A DNA stretch of 64,000 nucleotides from Streptomyces sp. NBC_00102 (GCF_026343115.1 NZ_JAPEMC010000001.1:3906001-3970000), one strand, 5' to 3'; shown: positions 8,497 to 18,448, counted from the first letter of the stretch. Notes: generated by a model not told the origin, from the sequence alone. Numbers and translations: made by a program.

Positions 8497-9840
8497 TCAC
8501 CGCAGCGCCGTACCGTCCTCGCGCAACTGCATCTGGGGCCGCCCGGTCACCAGCAGCCACGCGGGGAGCGTCGCCACGCAGAGCACCGGCAGCACCGTCA
8601 TGTCGCTCACCAGGACCGCGGCGGTGAAGAGGCTGAGCCAGCCCTGCCGGGTGACGGCGAGGAGCAGGCCCAGTACCGCGCAGGCGACGGCGAGCGCGGG
8701 CGGCACCGCGTCGACCAGCGCGTGCGCGCAGAGCCCCAGGGCCGCCCCGGCGAAGACCGCGGGGAAGATCCGGCCGCCCCGGAAGCCGCAGGTGGCGGCC
8801 ACCACCAGCGCCGCCATCTTCACCACCGCCATCGTCCCGAACTCCCCGGCCGACCAGCCGTCGGGCGACGCGGCCAGCTCCTTGACCTCCTCCAGACCTT
8901 TGAAGAGGGTCAGATGGCCGCCCAGCGCCCCCAGCAGCCCCAGTACGAGCCCGCCGACGGCGAGGGAGAGCACGGGGTGCCGCAGTGCCTTGAAGGCCCG
9001 GTGCGTCCACGGTGCGGCCAGTACCCCGGCCATGCCCAGCGCCGCTCCCGCCGAGGCGATCACCAGTGCGGCGAGCAGGTCGCCCCAGCCGGTGTGGGTG
9101 TAGTCGGGCAGCGAGAGGTCGAAGCTGGGGTGCTCGGCCAGCGACATGGTCAGCGCCCCCGCCGTACCCGCCGCGAGCGGGCCGAAGAGGCGGTCCCAGA
9201 GCGCCCCGGGGCCGGGCTGGGAGGCGAGGACCTCGGAGAGGATCAGGGCGGCGGCGACCGGGGTGCCGAACAGGGCGCCGATCGTGCCCGCCGCGGCGAG
9301 CCCCACCCAGAGCTCGACCGGTGAGCCGGGGGCGACCCGCCGGCCCAGCCAGAAGGCGAGCGCGATGTTCGCCTCCGTGATCGGGTTCTCCGGCCCGAGA
9401 CTCACCCCGCCCGCCAGCGCCAGCACGGTGACCAGGAGCAGCCCCGGTACGACCCCGGGGGAGAGCGGGGCGCCGACCAGTCCCATGGTGGCCGGATCGG
9501 GGCCCGCGTGGCCGTGCACCAGGTGGACGGTGATGCCCACCGCGACACCGGTCGCGGTGAGCATGACGATCATCCAGAGCGAGGAGAACCGGCCGATCCC
9601 GAGCGCGTCCGGGAGGCTCTCCCAGAGCACGTCCTGGAACCGTTCGGCCAGCAGGCTCACCCCGAGCAGGATCAGCGCCGAGGCGACGCCCACCACCAGC
9701 GCCGGCAGCACGACGGGCAGCAGCCGCCGGGCGGGAGTGGGGGCGGGTTCCGGGACGTGACCGGCGGGGGCCGCGGGGCCCGGTGCGTCCGGGGAGCCGG
9801 GGGAGCCGGGAGAGGGGCGCGACGCGGGGGAGGGAGCCAC
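8497..9840 (-). CDS. ClC-family chloride channel/transporter-like protein
   Basis: 447 aa. A Pro/Ala/Ser-rich N-terminus of about 38 residues precedes roughly ten hydrophobic segments. ClC selectivity motifs are recognisable: GGVSLGPENP (about 144-153), where Glu151 occupies the gating-glutamate position, and CGFRGGRIFPAVFAGA, corresponding to the GxFxP loop. Members carry out Cl-/H+ exchange or passive anion flux across the membrane; which applies here cannot be told. It is a single minus-strand gene between wrbA and the ybjQ-like gene. Confidence 0.85.
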   Translation of the reverse strand: MAPSPASRPSPGSPGSPDAPGPAAPAGHVPEPAPTPARRLLPVVLPALVVGVASALILLGVSLLAERFQDVLWESLPDALGIGRFSSLWMIVMLTATGVAVGITVHLVHGHAGPDPATMGLVGAPLSPGVVPGLLLVTVLALAGGVSLGPENPITEANIALAFWLGRRVAPGSPVELWVGLAAAGTIGALFGTPVAAALILSEVLASQPGPGALWDRLFGPLAAGTAGALTMSLAEHPSFDLSLPDYTHTGWGDLLAALVIASAGAALGMAGVLAAPWTHRAFKALRHPVLSLAVGGLVLGLLGALGGHLTLFKGLEEVKELAASPDGWSAGEFGTMAVVKMAALVVAATCGFRGGRIFPAVFAGAALGLCAHALVDAVPPALAVACAVLGLLLAVTRQGWLSLFTAAVLVSDMTVLPVLCVATLPAWLLVTGRPQMQLREDGTALR

Positions 9841-9947
9841 CGGCTCACCCTATCCACGCACATGCCGCGCAACGTGCATATGGCGCATGACCCGCATAGC
9901 GCGCATAGCCCGCACGGCTGGTCCCGGGCGGCTCCCCGCCCGGCCCG

Positions 9948-10313
9948 TCACAGCTCGCTGATCACCGCGGCCGTCCCGTACGCGCAGACCTCGGTGCCCA
10001 CGTCCGCCGCCTCGGAGACGTCGAAGCGCATCATCAGCACCGCGTTGGCGCCGCGCGCCCTCGCCTGCTCGACGAGGCGCTCCATCGCCTCGTTGCGGGT
10101 CTCGACCAGGGTCTTGGTCAGGCCCTTCAGCTCGCCGCCGATCATCGACTTCAGCCCGGCGCCGATCTGGCTGCCCAGGTGGCGGGAGCGCACGGTCAGC
10201 CCGAACACCTCGCCGATCACCCGGGTCACCTGGTGTCCGGGCACGTCGTTCGTGGTGACGACGAGCACGTCCGCGTGGTCGCTCTGGCCGCCGCCGTAAT
10301 CCTCGATGCCCAT
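9948..10313 (-). CDS. YbjQ/UPF0145 family protein
   Basis: 121 aa. The ATG at 10313 sits behind AGGAGGTGTCACCC, so the slightly longer frame is rejected. The family pattern is clear: VLVVTTNDVPGHQV near the start, VRSRHLG, then ARGANAVLMMRFDVSE and the closing EVCAYGTAAVI. Proteins of this type (YbjQ, DUF74) form small pentameric beta-barrel assemblies in crystal structures and are sometimes labelled heavy-metal-binding; the cellular role is unknown. It diverges from the DedA gene. Confidence 0.88.
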   Translation of the reverse strand: MGIEDYGGGQSDHADVLVVTTNDVPGHQVTRVIGEVFGLTVRSRHLGSQIGAGLKSMIGGELKGLTKTLVETRNEAMERLVEQARARGANAVLMMRFDVSEAADVGTEVCAYGTAAVISEL

Positions 10314-10459
10314 GGGTGACACCTCCTGGGGTCCAGCTTTGCCCCGGTTGGTGTCGTGCGCACGCTCACTGCGCCCACTGGAACCCGGAGCACCTCCGGG
10401 GCGTTGATAGCTTGGGGCGCCACGCAGCCGCCCATCGAACGATCCTGGAGCCCGGACCC

Positions 10460-11173
10460 TTGAATACGCTTGCGCTCGGCCCGAGCTGGCTGGACCCGGA
10501 CTATCTGATCAACACCTTCGGACTCCCCGGTGTCCTCCTCATCGTGTTCGCCGAGTCCGGACTGCTGATCGGGTTCTTCCTGCCCGGCGACTCCATCCTG
10601 TTCACCACGGGCCTGCTGGTCACCACCGGGCAGCTCCGCTACCCGCTCTGGCTGGTCTGCGTGCTGATCGGGATCGCCGCGATCGTCGGGGACCAGGTCG
10701 GTTACCTCTTCGGCCGGAAGGTGGGCCCGGCCCTCTTCAACCGGCCGGACTCCAGGCTCTTCAAGCAGGAGAACGTCGAGAAGGCGCACGAGTTCTTCGA
10801 GAAGTACGGTCCGAAGTCGCTGATCCTCGCCCGCTTCGTGCCGGTGGTCCGCACCTTCACGCCGATCATCGCCGGTGTCAGCCGGATGAACTACCGCTCG
10901 TTCCTCATCTTCAACATCATCGGCGGCGTCCTCTGGGGCGTCGGCGTGACCGTGCTCGGAGCGGTGCTCGGCAAGATCGAGTTCGTGCACGAGAACATCG
11001 AGGCGATGCTCGTCCTGATCGTGCTCATCTCCGTGGTGCCGATCGCGATCGAGTTCCTCCGGGCCCGCTCCAAGGCGAAGAAGGCCGCTGCGGCCCGCGA
11101 CGAGGACGACGACGACCACACCCCCGGCGGCGGCCCGGCCGCCGGCCGCCGCGGCCGTCACGCCAAGCGCTGA
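10460..11173 (+). CDS. DedA-family membrane protein
   Basis: 237 aa from a TTG at 10460, chosen because TGGAG lies about 12 bases upstream and homologues begin near NTLALGPSWLDP; a longer in-frame ORF exists upstream, so the start is tentative. DedA/SNARE-associated motifs: FAESGLLIGFFLPGDS, GDQVGYLFGRKVG and the signature ARFVPVVRTFTPIIAG, with about five membrane segments. The C-terminus is charged (Lys/Arg then Asp/Glu). DedA proteins are linked to lipid flipping and membrane homeostasis. It ends at a strong hairpin shared with the convergent exporter gene. Confidence 0.9.
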   Translation: MNTLALGPSWLDPDYLINTFGLPGVLLIVFAESGLLIGFFLPGDSILFTTGLLVTTGQLRYPLWLVCVLIGIAAIVGDQVGYLFGRKVGPALFNRPDSRLFKQENVEKAHEFFEKYGPKSLILARFVPVVRTFTPIIAGVSRMNYRSFLIFNIIGGVLWGVGVTVLGAVLGKIEFVHENIEAMLVLIVLISVVPIAIEFLRARSKAKKAAAARDEDDDDHTPGGGPAAGRRGRHAKR

Positions 11174-11192
11174 CGCCCGCCCGCCCACCCGC

Positions 11193-11243
11193 ACACGGCG
11201 TACGGCGCCCCTCCCGGTCACGGGACGGGCGCCGTACGCGTGT
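11193..11243. terminator. Bidirectional hairpin between DedA and ThrE-type genes
   Basis: A perfect 12-bp stem, CGTACGGCGCCC at 11199-11210 with GGGCGCCGTACG at 11227-11238, is extended by a second 5-bp stem (ACACG/CGTGT) across a one-base bulge. There is no U-run, which is normal for Streptomyces terminators between convergent genes. Confidence 0.75.
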
Positions 11244-11280
11244 ACGGGGTGGGCGAGACCCCGCGAAGCTCCGGGCCGCC

Positions 11281-12990
11281 TCAGAAGCCGCGGGTGCGCT
11301 TGGCGGCCCTGCGGCCCGCGCCCGCGCCCGTCTCCAGTCCCGGTACCCGCATGAAGAGCCGGGAGATCTCGCTCCCGAGGTTCACCCCGATCGCGATGGC
11401 CAGGGCCGTGGCCACCGCCGTGGAGAGCGACGCGAGTCCCCGGTCCAGCTCGCCCTGGGCCACGCCGAGCAGCCCGAAGTACGTCGCCGAACCGGGCAGC
11501 AGCGGGCCGATGGCCGCCGTGATGAACGGCAGCGAAGAGGTGTAGCGGTAGCGCGAGAAGAGCTGGCCGAACAGGCCCACCAGCCCGGCCGCCACTGCCG
11601 TCGCCGCGACCGGCGAGAGCTCGCCGGTGCGGGCCATCGCCCCGTAGATGATCCAGGCGACCCCGCCGTTCAGGGTGACCGCGAGCACGGTGGACCGCTC
11701 CTGCTGGAGCAGGATCGCGAACGCCAGGCTCAGCGCCATCGACACCAGGATCTGGAGCACCGGCCGGTCGTGGGCGACGAAACGTTCCTCCGGATTGAGT
11801 GTCGCGCCCAGCTGGAGCCCCAGATAGAGCACCACCAGCACCCCGACCACGATCCCGATGAAGAAGTACATGACCTCCAGCAGGCGCGCGGCGGCGGTGA
11901 TGTAGTAGCCGGTCAGCCCGTCCTGCACGCCCGCCACCAGGGCCCGCCCGGGCAGCAGCGCGAAGAGACCACCGGTGATCACCGCGGACGGTCGCACATC
12001 CGACCAGTGGGTGAGCGTCAGCGCCACCCCGAGTGCGGCGGGCGGCATCGCGGCGACGGTGAACTGGTAGAACTCCGGCAGCCCGCGCCCCGCGCAGAGC
12101 CAGGCCAGCCGGTCGCCGAGCATCGCGCCCGCCGCCGCCACGAAGAACACCACCACGCCACCGCCGACCAGCACCGAGGCCGCCCCGGCGAGCAGCCCGG
12201 CCGCAGCCGTGAGCGCCCAGCCGGGGAAGGGGTGGCGGTTGCGGCGGATCTCCGCCAGCCGCCGGTACGCCTCCTCCAGGGAGACGTCCACGTCCTCCGT
12301 GGTGATGTCGTCGATCAGCCGGAAGACGGCCGCCAGCCGGTTGTAGTCGGTGCCCCGGCGGCGCACCGTCCGGCTCGCCGTGACCGGGTCCTCGACCAGC
12401 GAGGGCTGGTGCGAGATCGAGAGCAGCGTGAAGGTGACGGTGGGCTCGCACCGGTCGAGGCCGTACGAACGCGTCACCGCGAACATCGCGGCCTCCACGT
12501 CCTCGGCCCCCTCGCCCCCGGCCAGCAGCAGCTCGCCGATACGGAGCGTCAGGTCGAGCACCCTCGGCACGGCCGGCCCCGAGTCGTCCGTCCGCTGGAC
12601 GCTCTCCGCCGCGGGCCGCTCGGTGACCGGCATCCGGAGCATCGTGCGCATCCGGTCCTGCCAGGGAGCCTCCTTGGTCAGCCGGACCATCGGAATGCCC
12701 TGCGCCGGGGTGAAGGCGGGTGTCTGGCTCGCGTCGTACACCCGCGGAGGGGTGAAGGCCGAGGCGCCGGTGTCCGAGTCGGAGAGGTTCCTGCCCGCCC
12801 GGCCCGGACCGGAAGCGGAACCCGGCCCACCCGGCTCCGGCTGCACCCCGGCCGGTACCGCGAACTCCGAGGTCGGCTGGTCGTCTTCGAGCGGCAGCGT
12901 GGGCTGCTCCACCCCGGCGGGCGCGGTGAACGCACTGTGCGCCTCGTCGGACTGGGGCTTCTGGTCCTCCGGACCGCCCTGTTCCGCCAC
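11281..12990 (-). CDS. Threonine/serine exporter (ThrE) family membrane protein
   Basis: 569 aa from a GTG with GAGGT about 8 bases upstream. The first 130 residues are hydrophilic and disordered-looking (Pro/Gly/Ala/Ser). Then comes the ThrE N-terminal domain, VLDLTLRIGELLLAGGEGAE to TVTFTLLSISH, followed by about ten hydrophobic segments covering both ThrE halves in one chain, as in corynebacterial ThrE. The predicted role is proton-driven efflux of L-threonine and L-serine. It lies downstream of ppa on the same strand, but terminator-like hairpins (13076-13153) separate them. Confidence 0.88.
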   Translation of the reverse strand: MAEQGGPEDQKPQSDEAHSAFTAPAGVEQPTLPLEDDQPTSEFAVPAGVQPEPGGPGSASGPGRAGRNLSDSDTGASAFTPPRVYDASQTPAFTPAQGIPMVRLTKEAPWQDRMRTMLRMPVTERPAAESVQRTDDSGPAVPRVLDLTLRIGELLLAGGEGAEDVEAAMFAVTRSYGLDRCEPTVTFTLLSISHQPSLVEDPVTASRTVRRRGTDYNRLAAVFRLIDDITTEDVDVSLEEAYRRLAEIRRNRHPFPGWALTAAAGLLAGAASVLVGGGVVVFFVAAAGAMLGDRLAWLCAGRGLPEFYQFTVAAMPPAALGVALTLTHWSDVRPSAVITGGLFALLPGRALVAGVQDGLTGYYITAAARLLEVMYFFIGIVVGVLVVLYLGLQLGATLNPEERFVAHDRPVLQILVSMALSLAFAILLQQERSTVLAVTLNGGVAWIIYGAMARTGELSPVAATAVAAGLVGLFGQLFSRYRYTSSLPFITAAIGPLLPGSATYFGLLGVAQGELDRGLASLSTAVATALAIAIGVNLGSEISRLFMRVPGLETGAGAGRRAAKRTRGF

Positions 12991-13075
12991 TGCCTGACCT
13001 CGCTCTTCCTGGCCCGATGAGTCCTGGCCGCACTCCTGCCCAGTATGGGCACGGTCAAGGGACCCGCACGCGAAA

Positions 13076-13106
13076 CGGGCGGCACACCGATGAGGTGTAC
13101 CGCCCG
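13076..13106 (-). terminator. Hairpin downstream of ppa (distal)
   Basis: The inverted repeat CGGGCGGCACACC with GGTGTACCGCCCG leaves only a 5-base loop and has one internal mismatch. It lies between ppa and the ThrE-type gene, so it probably ends ppa transcripts with the next hairpin. Confidence 0.55.
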
Positions 13107-13125
13107 TCCACGCTGTCCTCGGTCC

Positions 13126-13153
13126 GTCACGGGGACCCTCGGGTCACCGTGAC
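13126..13153 (-). terminator. Hairpin downstream of ppa (proximal)
   Basis: GTCACGGGGACCC at 13126-13138 pairs with GGGTCACCGTGAC at 13141-13153; one mismatch and a 2-base loop as drawn. It begins about 70 bases after the ppa stop codon. Confidence 0.6.
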
Positions 13154-13221
13154 GTCCCCGGTCCCGCGACCGTACGGAAGCGGAACCGGAAGGGGCCGTG
13201 GGCCCCGGGAGAGGGACCGCG

Positions 13222-13716
13222 TCAGTGCGCGCCGCCCTGGTCCTGCAGACGCTTGTACGAGGCCTCGATCTCGGCCTCGGCCGCGGCGCGGTTGACCCAG
13301 TCGGCGCCCTCGACGGACTTGCCGGGCTCCAGGTCCTTGTAGACCTCGAAGAAGTGCTGGATCTCCAGGCGGTCGAACTCCGACACGTGCTGGATGTCCT
13401 GCAGGTGCTCGACGCGCGGGTCCGAGGCGGGGACGCACAGCAGCTTGTCGTCGCCGCCGGCCTCGTCCGTCATGCGGAACATGCCGATGGCGCGGCACTT
13501 GATGAGGCATCCGGGGAACGTCGGCTCGTCCAGGATGACCAGCGCGTCCAGCGGGTCGCCGTCCTCGCCGAGGGTGTTCTCGACGAAGCCGTAGTCGGCC
13601 GGGTAGCTGGTCGAGGTGAAGAGTCGACGGTCCAGGCGGATCCGACCGGTCTCGTGGTCCACCTCGTACTTGTTCCGCGAACCCTTCGGGATCTCGATGG
13701 TGACGTCGAACTCCAC
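13222..13716 (-). CDS. ppa: Inorganic pyrophosphatase
   Basis: 164 aa. The GTG at 13716 follows GGAGG at 8 bases and gives the standard family N-terminus [20 protein letters not shown]; the ATG at 13731 would leave the ribosome-binding site inside the gene. It is a family I soluble PPase hydrolysing pyrophosphate to drive biosynthetic reactions. The Mg-binding signature is present as [11 protein letters not shown], with YGFVENT before it and [14 protein letters not shown] near the end. It is transcribed divergently from dacB across an 86-base promoter gap. Confidence 0.96.
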   Translation of the reverse strand: MEFDVTIEIPKGSRNKYEVDHETGRIRLDRRLFTSTSYPADYGFVENTLGEDGDPLDALVILDEPTFPGCLIKCRAIGMFRMTDEAGGDDKLLCVPASDPRVEHLQDIQHVSEFDRLEIQHFFEVYKDLEPGKSVEGADWVNRAAAEAEIEASYKRLQDQGGAH

Positions 13717-13802
13717 GGGTGGCTCCTCCATGATCAACACATACGACTGGTGGTTAAGTGTCCCCCACGCAGATGTGTGCTCGCGAAAGGGGCTGGTCAA
13801 CG

Positions 13803-15287
13803 GTGGCCGAGCCGGTGGATGAACCGTCGCAGGAACCGTCGGACCCCTGGGGCAAGCTGAAGGGCCTGGCCGGAAAACCGGCCCTGCCGGGCAACTGGCG
13901 GCTCGTCGCAGGCTCCGCGGTCGTCGGCCTGGTGGTCGCCGCCGGCGCCGTGTTCGCCGCCGGCCCCTGGGACAACGGTCAGCGTAAGGCCGAACGCGCC
14001 CGCGCCGCCGACCAGGGCCGGACAGGTGACACAGCTCACCGGAGTTCCGCGGCGGGCCCCGCCGAGCCCGCTCCGGCCCCCAGCGCCGCCGCGGTGCTCG
14101 CCGCACTGGGTACCGGCACCGGTCCCGCGGCGGCCGGGACGGCGCTCGCGCCGGCCAAGGCGCTGGACCCGTTGATGAAGGCGTCCGCGCTCGGCACCCG
14201 TACGACGGCGGTCGTCGTCGACACCGCCACCGGCAAGCAGATCTACGCCCGCGCCGCCGGCACGCCGATGACCCCGGCCTCGACCATCAAGCTCGCCACC
14301 ACGGTCGCCGCGCTCTCCGCGCTCGGCCCCGACCACCGCATCGACACCACCGTGCGCGCCTCTCCCGACCTGCGCGCCGTCACCCTGGTCGGCGGCGGCG
14401 ACCCCACCCTGGACGAGGCCGGGCTGCGCGCGCTGGCCCGGTCCACCGCGAAGGCCCTGACGGACCGGAAGGTGCGGAAGGTCGCACTGTCGTACGACGC
14501 CTCCGCCTACTCCGGGCCCTCCCGCCACCCCATCGGCCCCAACGACAACATCGCCCCGGTCAGCGCGCTGATGGTCCGCGAGGGCCGCCTCGACACGAGC
14601 GACCACGGGCCCGCCGCACGCTCCGGCGACCCCGCCGCCGACGCCGCCCGCACCTTCGCCGGATACCTGAAGGACGCGGGCGTCACCACGACGGGCGAAC
14701 CGCGCTCCCACCGTCCCGCCGCCAAGGCGACCACCCTCGCCACCCACCGCTCCGAGCCGCTCTCCGCGCTGGTCGAACGCACCCTCACCAACAGCGACAA
14801 CGACCTAGCCGAGGCCCTCGCCCGGCAGACCGCCCTCGGCGCCGGGCGCCCGGCCAGCTTCGCCGGAGCCCGCGGCGCGGTCACCGCCCAGCTGAAGAAG
14901 ATCGGCATGCCGGTCACCGGCGCCCGGCTCGGCGACGGCAGCGGACTCGACCGGAACGACAAGGTGTCCGCCGCCCTGCTCGCGGGCCTGCTCGCCCGCG
15001 CCGCCGACCCCGCCCACCCCGAGCTGCGCCCCGTTCTCACCGGACTGCCGGTGGCCGGCTTCAGCGGCACCCTCGTCGGCCGGTACGGCGAGAAGTCGGG
15101 CGGTGCCGGACTCGTACGGGCCAAGACGGGCACCCTCACCGGCGTCAACGCCCTGGCCGGCACCGTCGTGGACGCCGGTGGACGGCTGCTCTCCTTCGCC
15201 TTCCTCACCTCCGGCACCACCTCTCCCGGCGACGCCGAGAAGGCCCTCGACGACCTCGCCACCGCCCTGGCCGGCAGCGCGGGTTAG
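13803..15287 (+). CDS. dacB: D-alanyl-D-alanine carboxypeptidase/endopeptidase (PBP4, DacB family)
   Basis: 494 aa from the GTG at 13803, which has AAAGGGG upstream; the earlier GTG at 13758 lacks such a site. A short cytoplasmic part is followed by one membrane segment (about 33-53) acting as signal anchor. The penicillin-binding motifs are in order: PASTIKL (Ser160-x-x-Lys163), [10 protein letters not shown] (SxN) and KTGTL. It trims or cleaves peptidoglycan stem peptides outside the membrane (S13 peptidase). It heads a plus-strand run with the DUF2342 gene 48 bases downstream. Confidence 0.92.
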   Translation: MAEPVDEPSQEPSDPWGKLKGLAGKPALPGNWRLVAGSAVVGLVVAAGAVFAAGPWDNGQRKAERARAADQGRTGDTAHRSSAAGPAEPAPAPSAAAVLAALGTGTGPAAAGTALAPAKALDPLMKASALGTRTTAVVVDTATGKQIYARAAGTPMTPASTIKLATTVAALSALGPDHRIDTTVRASPDLRAVTLVGGGDPTLDEAGLRALARSTAKALTDRKVRKVALSYDASAYSGPSRHPIGPNDNIAPVSALMVREGRLDTSDHGPAARSGDPAADAARTFAGYLKDAGVTTTGEPRSHRPAAKATTLATHRSEPLSALVERTLTNSDNDLAEALARQTALGAGRPASFAGARGAVTAQLKKIGMPVTGARLGDGSGLDRNDKVSAALLAGLLARAADPAHPELRPVLTGLPVAGFSGTLVGRYGEKSGGAGLVRAKTGTLTGVNALAGTVVDAGGRLLSFAFLTSGTTSPGDAEKALDDLATALAGSAG

Positions 15288-15335
15288 GACCTCGACGCCC
15301 CACCACGGGGGCGCCGCCTCACGTACGGTTGACGC

Positions 15336-16478
15336 ATGACGAGCATCGGTGGTGCCGAGATGGTCGACTGGAATCTCGCGGTGGCGACCGCGACCCGGCT
15401 CGTACGGCCGGGTCCCGAGATCGACCGCGAGGAGGCGCGTGCCGTCGTCGCGGAGCTGCGCCGCCACGCCAAGGCCTCGGAAGAGCACGTCCGTTCCTTC
15501 ACCCGGATGATCCCCGAGGGCCCCGGGGCCCCCGTCCCCGCCGACACCCCCGTCCTCGTCGTGGACCGGGCCGGCTGGATCAAGGCCAACGTCGCCGGGT
15601 TCCGCGAACTCCTGCGCCCGCTGCTCGCCAAGATGCAGGAGCGGCGCGGCAGCGGACCCGGCCAGAGCGTCGTCGGGGCCCTCGGCGGCAAGGTGACCGG
15701 CGTCGAACTCGGCATGCTGCTGTCCTTCCTCGCCTCCCGCGTGCTCGGCCAGTACGAGACCTTCGCCCCCGCGAGCCGCGAGCTGCCCGCCCTCGACCAG
15801 GGCGGCGGCCGGCTGCTCCTCGTCGCCCCGAACATCGTCCACGTCGAACGCGAACTCGACGTGGACCCGCACGACTTCCGGCTCTGGGTGGCCCTCCACG
15901 AGGAGACCCACCGCACCCAGTTCACCGGGGTGCCGTGGCTCCGCGACCACCTCCGGGGCGAGATCCAGTCCTTCCTGGACGAGACCGACGTGGACCCCGC
16001 CACCTTCGTGGACCAGCTGCGCGAGGCCGTGCAGTCGCTCGTCGGCGGGCGGCCCGAGGGAGAGCGGGGCGAGGGCGGCGGACGCAGCCTCGTCGAACTC
16101 GTCCAGACCCCCGCCCAGCGCGAGATCCTCGGCCGGCTCACCGCCGTGATGTCCCTGCTGGAGGGGCACGCCGACTTCGTCATGGACGGTGTCGGACCCG
16201 ACGTGGTCCCCTCGGTCGCCGAGATCCGCGAGAAGTTCCAGCAGCGCCGGGCGCGCGGCGCGGGCCGCCTCGACCTGGCCCTGCGCAAACTGCTCGGCAT
16301 GGACGCGAAGCTCCGTCAGTACCGCGACGGGGAGCGGTTCGTGAGCGCCGTGGTCGCCGAGGTCGGCATGGACGGGTTCAACCGGGTGTGGACCTCGCCC
16401 AACACCCTCCCGACGAAGGCCGAGATCGCCAGCCCCGCCGACTGGGTCGCGCGCGTGCACCGTAAGGCAGATTCGTGA
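15336..16478 (+). CDS. Zinc-dependent metalloprotease-like protein (DUF2342)
   Basis: 380 aa. It matches the actinobacterial DUF2342 family, once labelled coenzyme F420 biosynthesis-associated but now described as putative zinc metallopeptidases. The metal motif is visible as ALHEETHRTQF (His188-Glu189-x-x-His192), and SLLEGHADFVMDGVG later in the chain may supply the third ligand. No signal peptide is seen, so it is probably cytoplasmic. It lies between dacB and tilS; this placement is common in actinomycetes. The substrate is unknown. Confidence 0.88.
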   Translation: MTSIGGAEMVDWNLAVATATRLVRPGPEIDREEARAVVAELRRHAKASEEHVRSFTRMIPEGPGAPVPADTPVLVVDRAGWIKANVAGFRELLRPLLAKMQERRGSGPGQSVVGALGGKVTGVELGMLLSFLASRVLGQYETFAPASRELPALDQGGGRLLLVAPNIVHVERELDVDPHDFRLWVALHEETHRTQFTGVPWLRDHLRGEIQSFLDETDVDPATFVDQLREAVQSLVGGRPEGERGEGGGRSLVELVQTPAQREILGRLTAVMSLLEGHADFVMDGVGPDVVPSVAEIREKFQQRRARGAGRLDLALRKLLGMDAKLRQYRDGERFVSAVVAEVGMDGFNRVWTSPNTLPTKAEIASPADWVARVHRKADS

Positions 16479-16674
16479 TCTTGACGGAGCCCATGGCCGG
16501 ATAAAGGTCCACCAATCACCCATCCGAGGGACCATGAGGGCATGGGAAGCCGTGCAATGCTCGATGAACAGCTTGCCTCTGTCACCATCGACGCACTCTG
16601 AGTGACGCCGGGGAGGGCACGTCGCCGTCCCACCGCTCGGAGGTACCTCCCAGAACTCCAGAAGGGCACCGGAC

Positions 16675-17772
16675 ATGGGTCCCCATCCTGCGGTCGCGGC
16701 GATACGCCTGGCGGTCCGCCGCGTACTCCACGACGTACTCACCGAACACACCCTCCGTGCCGGCCAGGGTCTCCACCCCGGCCGTCCCGGAAACCACCTC
16801 CTCGCCGAAGCCGGCGGAGCCGGACGGACGGCCTTCGCCGAACGGCCCGCCGTCCCGCCCCGGCCCCTCGTCCTGGTGGCCTGCTCCGGCGGCGCCGACT
16901 CCATGGCGCTCGCCTCGGCCCTCGCCTTCGAGGCCCGCAAACTCGACGTACGGGCCGGCGGCATCACCGTCGACCACAACCTCCAGACCGGCAGCGGACT
17001 GCGCGCCGCCGAGGTCGTCACCCGGCTGACCGCCATGGACCTCGACCCCGTCGAGGCCGTCGCCGTCCACGTCGGACGCGAAGGCGGCCCCGAGGCCGCC
17101 GCCCGCGACGCCCGCTACGCCGCGCTCGACGCCGCCGCCGAGCGCCACGGCGCCGTCACGATCCTGCTCGGGCACACCCGTGACGACCAGGCCGAGACGG
17201 TGCTGCTCGGGCTCGCCCGGGGCTCCGGCATCCGCTCGCTCTCCGGCATGGCCGCCGCCTCCGGGCCGGCCGGCCGCTACCGCCGCCCCTTCCTCCAGCT
17301 CGACCGCCAGACCGTCCGCAAGGCCTGCCTCGTCCAGTCCCTCCCCGTCTGGGACGACCCGCACAACGCCGACCCCGCCTACACCCGCTCCCGCCTCCGC
17401 CACGAGGGCCTGCCCGCCCTGGAGAAAGCCCTCGGCAAGGGCGTCGTCGAGGCACTCGCCCGTACGGCCCAGCTCTCCCGGGACGACGCCGACGCCCTGG
17501 ACGGCTGGGCCGCCGAGGCCGAGCGCGCCGTACGCGACGACGACGGCGAGCTGGACTGCGCCAAGCTCTGGGCGCTGCCGCCCGCCGTACGCCGCCGGGT
17601 GCTGCGCCGCGCCGTCATCGAGGCGGGTGCCCCGGCCGGTTCGCTCTTCGCCCGGCACGTCGAGGAAGTGGACCGGCTCATCACCGGCTGGCGGGGCCAG
17701 CGCGCCCTCAACCTGCCCGGCCGCGTCGAAGCCCGGCGTCAGGGTGGCAGACTGGTCATCCGGCAGAGCTGA
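16675..17772 (+). CDS. tilS: tRNA(Ile)-lysidine synthetase
   Basis: 365 aa, compact as in other actinobacteria. TilS converts the wobble C34 of the CAU-anticodon tRNA-Ile to lysidine using ATP and lysine, so AUA codons are read as isoleucine. The PP-loop SGGADS is at 71-76, followed by GITVDHNLQ and [26 protein letters not shown], all typical. hpt follows 86 bases downstream and ftsH after that, the classic tilS-hpt-ftsH order. The 196 bases upstream are less GC-rich and contain possible short peptide frames. Confidence 0.95.
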   Translation: MGPHPAVAAIRLAVRRVLHDVLTEHTLRAGQGLHPGRPGNHLLAEAGGAGRTAFAERPAVPPRPLVLVACSGGADSMALASALAFEARKLDVRAGGITVDHNLQTGSGLRAAEVVTRLTAMDLDPVEAVAVHVGREGGPEAAARDARYAALDAAAERHGAVTILLGHTRDDQAETVLLGLARGSGIRSLSGMAAASGPAGRYRRPFLQLDRQTVRKACLVQSLPVWDDPHNADPAYTRSRLRHEGLPALEKALGKGVVEALARTAQLSRDDADALDGWAAEAERAVRDDDGELDCAKLWALPPAVRRRVLRRAVIEAGAPAGSLFARHVEEVDRLITGWRGQRALNLPGRVEARRQGGRLVIRQS

Positions 17773-17858
17773 AGAGCAAGCGGCTGAAGTGCAGGCGAGA
17801 CGGCCGGCCGGGCCCGGGTGACACGTACCGGGCCGGGCGGGCTAAGAAAGAGACGCGG

Positions 17859-18413
17859 GTGAACGAGAAGGACATGGGCAGCGACCTTCAGTCGGTGCTC
17901 CTCACGAAGGAACAGATCGACGCGAAGCTCGTCGAGCTGGCCGCGAAGATCGACGCGGAGTACGCGGGCAAGGATCTGCTCCTCGTCGGGGTCCTCAAGG
18001 GCGCGGTGATGGTCATGGCCGACCTGGCCCGCGCGCTCTCCACCCCCGCCACCATGGACTGGATGGCCGTCTCCTCGTACGGCGCGGGCACCCAGTCCTC
18101 CGGTGTCGTCCGCATCCTCAAGGATCTGGACACCGACATCAAGGGCAAGCACGTCCTGATCGTCGAGGACATCATCGACTCCGGGCTGACGCTCTCCTGG
18201 CTGCTCTCCAACCTGGGTTCGCGCGAGCCGGCGAGCCTGGAGGTCTGCACCCTGCTGCGCAAGCCGGACGCCGCCAAGGTCGCGATCGACGTGAAGTGGA
18301 TCGGCTTCGACATCCCCAACGAGTTCGTCGTCGGCTACGGGCTGGACTACGCGGAGAAGTACCGCAACCTCCCGTTCGTCGGCACCCTCGCCCCGCACGT
18401 CTACGGCGGCTGA
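17859..18413 (+). CDS. hpt: Hypoxanthine phosphoribosyltransferase
   Basis: 184 aa from a GTG preceded by AAAGAGA; a start at the ATG 17874 is also possible. It salvages hypoxanthine and guanine to IMP and GMP with PRPP. The PRPP motif [10 protein letters not shown] spans about 102-111, and the purine-side segments [20 protein letters not shown] and [20 protein letters not shown] match Hpt. It sits between tilS and ftsH. Its stop codon lies inside the first copy of a perfect 19-base tandem duplication (18408-18445). Confidence 0.95.
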   Translation: MNEKDMGSDLQSVLLTKEQIDAKLVELAAKIDAEYAGKDLLLVGVLKGAVMVMADLARALSTPATMDWMAVSSYGAGTQSSGVVRILKDLDTDIKGKHVLIVEDIIDSGLTLSWLLSNLGSREPASLEVCTLLRKPDAAKVAIDVKWIGFDIPNEFVVGYGLDYAEKYRNLPFVGTLAPHVYGG

Positions 18414-18445
18414 GAGCCCGTCGGGAGGCTGAGAGCCCGTCGGGA
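18408..18445 (+). repeat. 19-bp perfect tandem duplication across the hpt stop
   Basis: GGCTGAGAGCCCGTCGGGA occurs at 18408-18426 and again at 18427-18445 with no mismatch. The TGA stop of hpt is in the first copy. It looks like a recent slippage or recombination event; the Hpt protein is unaffected. Confidence 0.85.
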
Positions 18446-18448
18446 GAA

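Noticed and set aside
10226..13033. 935-residue minus-strand frame over DedA and the ThrE-type gene
   Set aside because: It is antisense to dedA and out of frame with the ThrE-type protein; composition is Arg/Gly/Ala shadow coding.
14805..17036. 743-residue minus-strand frame over dacB, DUF2342 and tilS
   Set aside because: It is antisense to three recognised genes and has no motif of its own.
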